Source: Ignavibacteriales bacterium
GTDB lineage: Bacteria; Bacteroidota; Ignavibacteria; T3Sed10-11
DNA length: 5,673 nucleotides
NCBI GenBank assembly: GCA_003560935.1
Contig: PWJF01000084.1
Coordinates: 1-5,673 of the forward strand
Direction: 5' to 3'
The notes below the pieces were generated by a model. The model searched no databases. It was given only the letters and a program-made list of their open reading frames with translations, and was not told the DNA's origin. This document shows positions 1 to 5,280 of the stretch, piece after piece (positions within the stretch are counted from its first letter, which is position 1; every line of letters starts with the position of its first letter). A program made the position numbers and the translations under genes.

Positions 1-1361
1 CTATCTTCGTACACCAAACCATTTTTTGCCGGAAGTGAATCAAGTTCGACAACTACAGTATAGGGCATCATGCTTTCCATCAAACGCGCCGGCTTAAATT
101 TCACAGCGGTTTCGTCATCCCAGAAGAAGTCGCCGGTCAGTGCAACCTCATTTGTATCAACAACCCATATTGCACGCTCGGTTGGTTCAGATTTCACCGG
201 ATATGAGAACTGAAGCGTAACCTCTTCACCCGGATGTACGTTTCGTTGATCCGGCTGTGGCCTGATATATTCTATGGTAACCGGTTTATCAGGTCCTTCT
301 GTTTTTCTGTCATAAATTTCATCCAGATCATCCGATCGCAATGCATTTCCGTATAGATCGGCGATCGTCGAGTCGACCGTCAGAATGTATTCACCCTCTT
401 TTTGCAGCTCGGTAAATAAATATACTTCGGAGGGATTCTCTTTACGAATTGAATAACTATGTATCTCAAGTGGTTCTTCTGTTTGTTTATGTTTTATCTT
501 AAACGATTCCAATTTCAAAGAAAACGGATCAATGGGTTTACTGAATCGGACGCTGATCTTAGTATTATGAAGTGCCGAAACCCGGGATAAGAACGGTTTT
601 GTGAAATCGGGTTTATACATACGAATCGTTACATTTTCAACAATGGGCTCTTCATCGGTCAGTGTAATGTCTTTGACATATACTCCATACGGATCGACGT
701 CTCGGTCGTATAATCTGTTTTGGAATTCATCCCGCAGCGCCACTATTCGATATGTCCCGAGCCGGAGATACGGCAGACGGAAATTTCCGCCTGTCCCTGA
801 TTGAGTAATATAATCCGGTTTCTGTTCGGCAGGATTCAATGTATCTGCCATTATCGAATCCTGAAGCAGATAGGCAAAGATCAATACACCTACCGGATCG
901 TCGTAATACACACTTCCGGCTATTTGCCCCCGATCAATCTCATCACCGGTTGAAAACGCGAGCGTGAATGCCTCGCCTAACCGTGTACCTTCCCGCGTAT
1001 CCCGAAGGTCGGTTCCGATAGTGATAGAATATGTTGTATTATCACGAAGCGGTTCATGGATTTGTAGTACGACAGTTCTTCTTCGCCAGTTTATTTCCAT
1101 ATCATCAATGATTGGAGATATGAATAATGCCTGTTGAAAACTACGCTGATCGACAAACTTGCTAAATTGAAATCTAATTACATCTGTATCAACATTTGTC
1201 GAATTCGGCTCAGGATACACGCCGATTATGCCTGGCGGTTCAAGGTCTCTCGGACCGCCGTCCGGCGGGACCTGGCCTGCACAGTTCCACCAAACCAATG
1301 AAAAACAAATACTTATAAAAACTGCGATTATATTATTTTGTTTAATCACCCGGAACCACAT
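1..1361 (-). CDS. Ig-like domain surface lipoprotein, FCB type (partial, C-terminus beyond left edge)
   Basis: Reading leftward from the ATG at 1361 the frame stays open for 453 codons to the window edge. A hydrophobic segment (about residues 10-25) leads to Cys27, followed by Ala28 and the pattern GGPRDLEPP (35-43). This Cys-Ala...GGP.D..PP start is characteristic of FCB lipoproteins with a Big_5/SbsA Ig-like domain. The residues before the cysteine (Trp-Trp-Asn) match a classical lipobox poorly. The domains I see are: Ig-like about 44-138 (beginning IIGVYPEPNSTNV, ending FTLAFSTGD); a carboxypeptidase-regulatory-like beta-sandwich about 145-248 (IAGSVYY...GNFRLPYLRLGTYRIVALRD); a second Ig-like domain about 252-340 (ISVRFSKPIDP...YILTVDS...DLYGNAL); and a third about 358-453. 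It is probably exported and anchored to the outer membrane with a structural or adhesive role, but no exact function can be given. An in-frame stop three codons upstream limits the start. There is no clear Shine-Dalgarno; GTG at 1349 is an alternative start. Confidence 0.85.
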   Translation of the reverse strand, partial: MWFRVIKQNNIIAVFISICFSLVWWNCAGQVPPDGGPRDLEPPGIIGVYPEPNSTNVDTDVIRFQFSKFVDQRSFQQALFISPIIDDMEINWRRRTVVLQIHEPLRDNTTYSITIGTDLRDTREGTRLGEAFTLAFSTGDEIDRGQIAGSVYYDDPVGVLIFAYLLQDSIMADTLNPAEQKPDYITQSGTGGNFRLPYLRLGTYRIVALRDEFQNRLYDRDVDPYGVYVKDITLTDEEPIVENVTIRMYKPDFTKPFLSRVSALHNTKISVRFSKPIDPFSLKLESFKIKHKQTEEPLEIHSYSIRKENPSEVYLFTELQKEGEYILTVDSTIADLYGNALRSDDLDEIYDRKTEGPDKPVTIEYIRPQPDQRNVHPGEEVTLQFSYPVKSEPTERAIWVVDTNEVALTGDFFWDDETAVKFKPARLMESMMPYTVVVELDSLPAKNGLVYED

Positions 1362-1375
1362 CCCATGTTATTTGG

Positions 1376-1403
1376 TTGGTACATTATACGGCCTCAATAT
1401 AAT
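1376..1403 (+). promoter_or_regulatory. Candidate sigma70-like promoter for the HMA gene
   Basis: A -35-like TTGGTA at 1376-1381 is followed, after a 16-base spacer, by a perfect TATAAT at 1398-1403. Transcription would begin near 1410, giving a leader of about 28 bases that includes the strong ribosome binding site at 1426-1432. The spacer of this promoter contains the opposing -10 box of the lipoprotein gene, so the two promoters probably exclude each other. Confidence 0.5.
1383..1388 (-). promoter_or_regulatory. Candidate -10 box for the lipoprotein gene
   Basis: The minus strand reads a perfect TATAAT here, 21 bases upstream of the lipoprotein ATG at 1361. That predicts a short leader of roughly 15 bases. 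No good -35 hexamer lies at 16-18 bases; the nearest TTG (TTGATT, 1406-1401) would leave only 12 bases. This is a moderate candidate, supported by its place in the divergent gap. Confidence 0.4.
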
Positions 1404-1425
1404 CAATTTATCGCTCATCATAAAT

Positions 1426-1432
1426 AGGGAGG
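1426..1432 (+). promoter_or_regulatory. Strong ribosome binding site that fixes the HMA start
   Basis: AGGGAGG sits five bases before the ATG at 1438. The same frame is open from an ATG at 1228, but the intervening 70 codons run antisense through the lipoprotein start and across the promoter region. The Shine-Dalgarno and the signal peptide directly after 1438 make 1438 the real start. Confidence 0.85.
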
Positions 1433-1437
1433 TACTT

Positions 1438-1731
1438 ATGAAACTGCTAACCATTATACTAGCCTTGTTCTTCTTTTCCGGTACTGCGAGTGCATTCGAT
1501 GCATATGACGGAGATGAAAAGGAAAAGAAGAAGGATAAAGAAATGGTTCTCAATGTATCCGGCATGATGTGCGGGGTATGCGAGAACAAAGTATCGACGG
1601 AATTGAAGAAGCTTGAAGGGGTAAAGGAGATCAAAGCCTCGCACTCCGACGGTAAAGTAAAACTTGTTCTTACATCGGATCATGCATCGGATGAGGAGAT
1701 TATCAAAGCCGTTAAAGAAGCCGGCTTTTAG
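1438..1731 (+). CDS. Secreted heavy-metal-associated (HMA, MerP/CopZ-like) protein
   Basis: This small protein of 97 residues probably binds a soft metal ion (copper, mercury or similar) outside the cytoplasm. Residues 1-19 form a typical Sec signal peptide: MKLL, a hydrophobic core, then ASA with cleavage expected before Phe20. A very charged linker (about 24-35, rich in Lys, Glu and Asp) leads to a complete HMA domain (about 36-97). The domain has the metal site GMMCGVC, with Cys45 and Cys48 as ligands, and the usual end IIKAVKEAGF. Periplasmic MerP has the same layout. No P-type ATPase, reductase or metal regulator lies beside it in the window, so the metal and partner are unknown. The gene has its own promoter and faces the Moco operon convergently. 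The TAG stop comes where relatives often continue with a couple of hydrophobic residues, and the frame stays open for 17 more codons beyond it. The stop may therefore be a recent truncation, although the HMA fold itself looks intact. Confidence 0.88.
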   Translation: MKLLTIILALFFFSGTASAFDAYDGDEKEKKKDKEMVLNVSGMMCGVCENKVSTELKKLEGVKEIKASHSDGKVKLVLTSDHASDEEIIKAVKEAGF

Positions 1732-1785
1732 GTAGTAAAAGACGACGAGAAGAAAGAGAAGAAGAAAAAAGATCGTCGTTATTGA
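1732..1785 (+). other. In-frame charged continuation after the HMA stop codon
   Basis: Directly after the TAG at 1729-1731 the same frame reads VVKDDEKKEKKKKDRRY and then TGA at 1783-1785. Val-Val after AGF is a natural end for the last HMA strand, and the Lys/Glu/Asp run resembles the linker at residues 24-35 of the same protein. The stretch looks like former or conditional coding sequence, with TAG one base away from GAG or AAG. The DNA also forms a 7-base inverted repeat (ACGACGA 1742-1748, TCGTCGT 1773-1779) with a 24-base purine-rich loop, so a structural role or chance is also possible. Confidence 0.45.
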
Positions 1786-1801
1786 ACCGGATGGTCATTG
1801 T

Positions 1802-1821
1802 GGGGATGAGGGGGCATCCCC
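1802..1821 (+). terminator. Hairpin between convergent genes, possible terminator
   Basis: GGGGATG (1802-1808) pairs perfectly with CATCCCC (1815-1821) around the loop AGGGGG. On the plus strand it is followed by a T-rich stretch (1822-1834) rather than a pure T run, so it would act best as a terminator for the HMA transcript. On the minus strand it lies 10 bases past the moaA stop but lacks a T tract. It sits in the only gap between the two converging units. Confidence 0.5.
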
Positions 1822-1830
1822 TATTATTTA

Positions 1831-2817
1831 TTATCCTCCTATCTGCGACATCGTTCTTGCAGGTCGTACAAATTCCGGCCGGTTGATAAGATGTCCCTCC
1901 TCTTTTTTCCAAACGGCATCAATAATAACTTTTCTGATCCCATCATTATCGACTCCGCTACGGACAAGTTGTTTTAGATCTGTTTCATGATGTGAAAAGA
2001 GACATGTACGCAGTTTACCGTCGGATGTGATGCGTACACGATTACAATGTTCACAAAACGGTTCACTTACCGAACTGATGAATCCTATCTCGCCGTGTCC
2101 ATCGTCGAATACATATCGGTCAGACGGCTGCGTGCCGTGATACTCGACGGGAATTAGTTTCAAGTTCAAATCCCGTTCAATTCTTTCACGGATATCTTTC
2201 GACGGCACGACTTTCTCGTTGCGCCATCCGTCATTGTTTCCGATGGGCATAAATTCGATAAAGCGGATTACATATGGTTTCGTCCTTGCGAGTATAGCAA
2301 ATTCAGTCACCTCATCATCATTAATATCTCGCATAACAACCATATTAATTTTTACCGGCCGTATTCCATATGAAGTTATAGTCTCCAATCCATTGAGAAC
2401 CCGGTTCAGATAATCACGGCGTGTGATCTCTTTGAATTTCAAGGCCTCGAGAGAATCGAGGCTGACGTTGATTCGTTTCAGACCGGCTTTTGCAAGTAAT
2501 TCCGCCCGTTCATTTAAAAAGAAACCATTAGTCGTCATCGCAAGGTCTTTGATACCGGCTACCTCTGCGAGCATGTGAACAAGGATGTGAAGATCCTTTC
2601 GCATGAGCGGCTCACCGCCGGTGAGCCGGATCTTTGTAATTCCGAGACCGGCAAAAATGCCTGTGATGCGGGCAATCTCTTCGTATGTCAACAATTCCGA
2701 CTTGTTCATCCACACCATCCCCTCTTCAGGCATACAGTAACTGCACCTAAAGTTGCATCGATCGGTAACGGAGATGCGAAGATTGTTGATATACCTTCCG
2801 TATGAATCTTTTAACAT
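1831..2817 (-). CDS. moaA: GTP 3',8-cyclase MoaA (radical SAM, Moco biosynthesis)
   Basis: MoaA carries out the first step of Moco synthesis in the cytoplasm. It converts GTP to 3',8-cyclo-GTP by radical SAM chemistry, and MoaC then turns this into cyclic pyranopterin monophosphate. The 328-residue length is normal for the family. The N-terminal cluster motif CNFRCSYC (Cys21, Cys25, Cys28) binds the SAM [4Fe-4S] cluster. GGEP at 67-70 is the SAM-binding motif, and TTNG (95-98) and NVSLDS (117-122) are further radical SAM barrel motifs. The second cluster, which binds GTP, is CEHC at 255-258 plus Cys272. The protein ends in Gly-Gly, the conserved C-terminal tail needed for activity, so it appears complete and functional. 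It is the last gene of the leftward operon. Its ATG follows the moaE stop by two bases, and an AGGCGG ribosome site (2830-2825) lies inside the end of moaE, so translational coupling is likely. No MoaC gene is seen in the window. Confidence 0.97.
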   Translation of the reverse strand: MLKDSYGRYINNLRISVTDRCNFRCSYCMPEEGMVWMNKSELLTYEEIARITGIFAGLGITKIRLTGGEPLMRKDLHILVHMLAEVAGIKDLAMTTNGFFLNERAELLAKAGLKRINVSLDSLEALKFKEITRRDYLNRVLNGLETITSYGIRPVKINMVVMRDINDDEVTEFAILARTKPYVIRFIEFMPIGNNDGWRNEKVVPSKDIRERIERDLNLKLIPVEYHGTQPSDRYVFDDGHGEIGFISSVSEPFCEHCNRVRITSDGKLRTCLFSHHETDLKQLVRSGVDNDGIRKVIIDAVWKKEEGHLINRPEFVRPARTMSQIGG

Positions 2818-2819
2818 AG

Positions 2820-3251
2820 TTATTCCGCCTGTTTCTCAGCGTGCGTAGCCTTTGACCACTCAACCGTTCCGTCTTTAAAAAATTCCCGCTTCCAGATCGG
2901 CACAATCTCCTTCAACCGGTCTATTATATAGCGGCATGCGGAAAACGCCTCATCACGGTGCGGCGATGATACGGCTATCACAACACTCGATTCACCAATT
3001 GCAACCTCACCGGTGCGGTGAACTACCGCAACATTATGGATATTCCATTTATCACGCACTTCATTTTCTATTTGTTTCATTTTCTTTACCGCCATCTGTT
3101 CATATGCCTCATACTCCAGCTTCACCACTCCTTTACCGCGTGAATGATTCCGGGTAGTTCCGATAAATACATCCACCGCTCCGGATTCCGGTGTGATCAC
3201 CGACTGGACAACTTTTTCAATATCGATTTTATTCTTTGTTATCTCAATCAT
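2820..3251 (-). CDS. moaE: Molybdopterin synthase catalytic subunit MoaE
   Basis: MoaE is the large subunit of molybdopterin synthase. It adds two sulfurs, delivered as the thiocarboxylate of MoaD, to cyclic pyranopterin monophosphate. At 143 residues it is of normal length. Family hallmarks are visible: FIGTTRNHSRGKGV (29-42), LEYEAYEQMA (45-54), VVHRTGEVAIGE (76-87), SSPHRDEAFSACRYIID (95-111) and LKEIVPIWKREFF (113-125). Lys114 and Lys121 match the two catalytic lysines (119 and 126) of the E. coli enzyme. The start lies 11 bases after the TSUP stop. I see no clear Shine-Dalgarno before it, so it probably relies on re-initiation by ribosomes finishing the transporter gene. Its small partner MoaD is not encoded next to it, which is unusual since the two are often neighbours. 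Confidence 0.97.
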   Translation of the reverse strand: MIEITKNKIDIEKVVQSVITPESGAVDVFIGTTRNHSRGKGVVKLEYEAYEQMAVKKMKQIENEVRDKWNIHNVAVVHRTGEVAIGESSVVIAVSSPHRDEAFSACRYIIDRLKEIVPIWKREFFKDGTVEWSKATHAEKQAE

Positions 3252-3262
3252 ATAACATGAAA

Positions 3263-4006
3263 TTAGAAAAATAATTTCAACGATGCGATGACCAGAACTA
3301 TACCCAGTGCAATCTGTAACTGTTTCTGCGTTATGCGTTTTGCTCCCATATATGATCCGATCAACCCTCCGGCAATAACGACTCCGCCGAATATTAACAG
3401 TGGTTCAAATATAACATTTCCGCGAATAATATGTCCCGTTAAGCCGCTGATTGAGTTTAGTACTATAAACGCACTTGAGACGGCAGCGGTTCGTTTTACA
3501 TCAGCCCAGCCGAGCAACAGGATAACCGGACTCAGGAACACCCCTCCCCCTATGCCGATCATTCCGGCAATACCGCCTAAAACAAGCCCTATGGGAATGC
3601 CCATCATCCAGATTATCCCGCCGGACACGTTCAGCTTTTGTTCAACTTTTCTGAAAAACAATAATCTCAAACCGGTAAGAAGCAGGATCGATCCGAGCAT
3701 TACCGCAAACATTTCATCGGTAACTCGTATCCATCCACCAAAGAATGCTGCAGGGATCGAAGAGACGATAAACGGCAGCAGCAACCTGAAAGAAAAATAT
3801 CCGCTATGCCGGTAAATTAAAAAACTTGTCGTCGCAACAAAGATGTTCAATGTAAGAGCAATAGGCGCAACTGCAGGCGATACGATCCCGAAAATTGCGA
3901 ACAGTGCAAGATACCCGGAAGCGCCGCCGTGCCCGACGCTGGAATATAATAATGCTACTATGAAGAAAAATGGGTAGATGTAGAATGGTAGGTGGAGTTC
4001 GGGCAT
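3263..4006 (-). CDS. TauE/SafE (TSUP) family membrane transporter
   Basis: This is a polytopic inner-membrane protein of 247 residues, within the usual TSUP size range. The family moves sulfur-containing anions such as sulfite or sulfoacetate, and in some members thiosulfate. The two homologous halves each show the signature glycine-rich loop: SSVGHGGASGYLA at 22-34, and GMIGIGGGVFLSP at 148-160. Around them are about seven or eight hydrophobic segments (roughly 11-40, 45-65, 74-92, 100-117, 131-147, 155-167, 175-190, 203-222 and 231-247; some are re-entrant or short). A positively charged loop (RKVEQK, 119-124) separates the halves. It sits inside the Moco operon between moeA and moaE. This suggests a linked job, such as removing sulfite made or used by Moco enzymes, or supplying an oxyanion, but the substrate cannot be read from the sequence. 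No Shine-Dalgarno precedes the ATG; a 7-base-period repeat lies there instead. Confidence 0.93.
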   Translation of the reverse strand: MPELHLPFYIYPFFFIVALLYSSVGHGGASGYLALFAIFGIVSPAVAPIALTLNIFVATTSFLIYRHSGYFSFRLLLPFIVSSIPAAFFGGWIRVTDEMFAVMLGSILLLTGLRLLFFRKVEQKLNVSGGIIWMMGIPIGLVLGGIAGMIGIGGGVFLSPVILLLGWADVKRTAAVSSAFIVLNSISGLTGHIIRGNVIFEPLLIFGGVVIAGGLIGSYMGAKRITQKQLQIALGIVLVIASLKLFF

Positions 4007-4053
4007 TGGTTCGTGTTTTGTGTTTCGAGTTTATAGTTTTCAGTTACCAGTTC
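4007..4053 (-). repeat. Degenerate 7-base-period repeat in the moeA-TSUP gap
   Basis: Read on the minus strand from 4053 toward the TSUP ATG, the sequence breaks into successive 7-base units close to AAACTNN. They include TAACTGA (4046-4040), AAACTAT (4039-4033), AAACTCG (4032-4026), AAACACA (4025-4019) and AAACACG (4018-4012), with a partial unit AACCA touching the start codon. The A-rich array fills most of the 59-base gap, the largest inside the operon, and replaces any normal ribosome binding site. It may be a heptameric intergenic repeat of the kind scattered in some genomes, or an unstructured A-rich translation enhancer. Confidence 0.6.
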
Positions 4054-4065
4054 AGAGTCGTCATC

Positions 4066-5280
4066 TCACCATATTAGTAATTCCACATGAACGAACGACG
4101 ATGATTCAAGGATAGCACTGCCTCTTGGAAAGTAAATAAGGCAATTCGCCGTTGCCATTCCGCCGATCATGTGTGAATCCTGACCTTTGGCAGGAGTGAC
4201 CAATAACTCACCCGCATCATTTTTATTGACAATTCCTCTGACAAATTCCATACGTTCGGGTTTTTTCGTTATTGATTTCGTGAGACGCGCTTTGACAAAA
4301 AACGAAGAGTACTCCGCTGCACCCATTAGTTTAAATAATGCAGGACGTATCAACACATAGAATGAAACCATAGCAGATACCGGATTACCGGGCAGACCGA
4401 AAACAAGCTTTTTGTTCTTAACACCGAAGTAATTCGGTTTCCCGGGCTTCATCGCCACTTTCCAGAAGACTTGCTTTACACCGATATCTTTGAGTACTTC
4501 TTTCACAAGATCGTACTCACCAACCGAAACACCTCCGATCGAGATAACAACGTCGGATCGCTTTAATGCTGTTGTGAATGCCCGCCGGGTATCGTTTTTC
4601 GAATCTCTTGTATGGATCACATCGACGGTATCTATTCCCATCGATTTCAGAGATGTTTGTAACGCATATGAATTCGAGTCGTGTATCTGTCCCGGTTTCA
4701 ATTTCGCAAACGGCGGGCGTATCTCGTCGCCGGTGATGATCAACGATACACGCGGTTTTTTATATGTCTTCACTCTGGTTACACCGAGTGATGCAAGCAT
4801 TGCCACGACGGGCGGGGTAATAAATATTCCGGGGGCAAATATCTTCTGTCCTTTTCTGAACTCTTCTCCCTTTCTGCGGATATTCTGTCCGCGTTTGGCT
4901 GATTTTTTGATTAAAACTTTTCCATTCATTTCTTCAGTAACTTCCTTCATCACAACAGCGGTAGCCGACCGCGGGACAGGTGCACCTGTGAATATTTTCA
5001 CCGCTGAGTCTTTCTTAATCGAAATACCGGATGCATCCCCTGCCCGGACTGTCCCTATAAGATTCAAGGTAATGTGATTGGACTTATCAGCATCGGTCAC
5101 ATCTTCATACCGAAGAGCATACCCATCAACCGCAGATGAATCGAACAACGGAACAGACTCCTTGGTAACAACCTTCTCCGCAAGCACATACCCCGTGGAT
5201 TGCTCAAACGATACGGATGTGACTCCAAGCACCGGAGTATTTTTCAGTACTTTCTTACGCGCCAATTCAAAATCAATCAT
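4066..5280 (-). CDS. moeA: Molybdopterin molybdotransferase MoeA
   Basis: MoeA inserts molybdate into adenylylated molybdopterin to give active Moco. I start it at the ATG at 5280 (404 residues) because this ATG overlaps the mogA stop as ATGA, the usual sign of translational coupling; a TTG three codons upstream is less likely. Length is normal. Visible motifs are SSAVDGYA (48-55, with the conserved Asp52), TGAPVP (98-103) followed by AVVMKE, NIRRKGEE (133-140), TGDEI (183-187), DSNS (201-204), GGVSVGEYD (249-257), MKPGKP (277-282) and LPGNPVS (296-302). These cover domains I-III of the MoeA fold, including the MogA-like domain III from about residue 175 to 315. The C-terminal beta domain IV (about 320-404) is present, so the protein looks intact. 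A GAGGG about ten bases before the ATG may serve as the ribosome site. TSUP follows after 59 bases. Confidence 0.97.
   Translation of the reverse strand: MIDFELARKKVLKNTPVLGVTSVSFEQSTGYVLAEKVVTKESVPLFDSSAVDGYALRYEDVTDADKSNHITLNLIGTVRAGDASGISIKKDSAVKIFTGAPVPRSATAVVMKEVTEEMNGKVLIKKSAKRGQNIRRKGEEFRKGQKIFAPGIFITPPVVAMLASLGVTRVKTYKKPRVSLIITGDEIRPPFAKLKPGQIHDSNSYALQTSLKSMGIDTVDVIHTRDSKNDTRRAFTTALKRSDVVISIGGVSVGEYDLVKEVLKDIGVKQVFWKVAMKPGKPNYFGVKNKKLVFGLPGNPVSAMVSFYVLIRPALFKLMGAAEYSSFFVKARLTKSITKKPERMEFVRGIVNKNDAGELLVTPAKGQDSHMIGGMATANCLIYFPRGSAILESSSFVHVELLIW

Noticed and set aside
601..804. Plus-strand frame of 67 codons
   Set aside because: It runs antisense inside the well-supported lipoprotein gene, and its product has no recognisable features.
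1255..1268. GC-rich inverted repeat CCGCC-GTCC-GGCGG
   Set aside because: It lies in the codons for the conserved Pro-Pro-Asp-Gly-Gly of the lipoprotein and is explained by that coding sequence.
1228..1437. N-terminal extension of the HMA gene by 70 codons
   Set aside because: It reads antisense through the lipoprotein start and across the promoter region. The strong ribosome site and signal peptide place the start at 1438.
1742..1779. Inverted repeat ACGACGA/TCGTCGT as a terminator
   Set aside because: The 24-base loop is long, the stem is short and no T tract follows. The hairpin at 1802-1821 is a better terminator candidate.
3288..3815. Plus-strand frame of 175 codons
   Set aside because: It is the antisense shadow of the TSUP gene; its odd Pro/Ile/Asn-rich composition mirrors hydrophobic codons on the other strand.
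4490..5077. Plus-strand frame of 195 codons
   Set aside because: It is an antisense shadow of moeA, which has all its family motifs on the minus strand.
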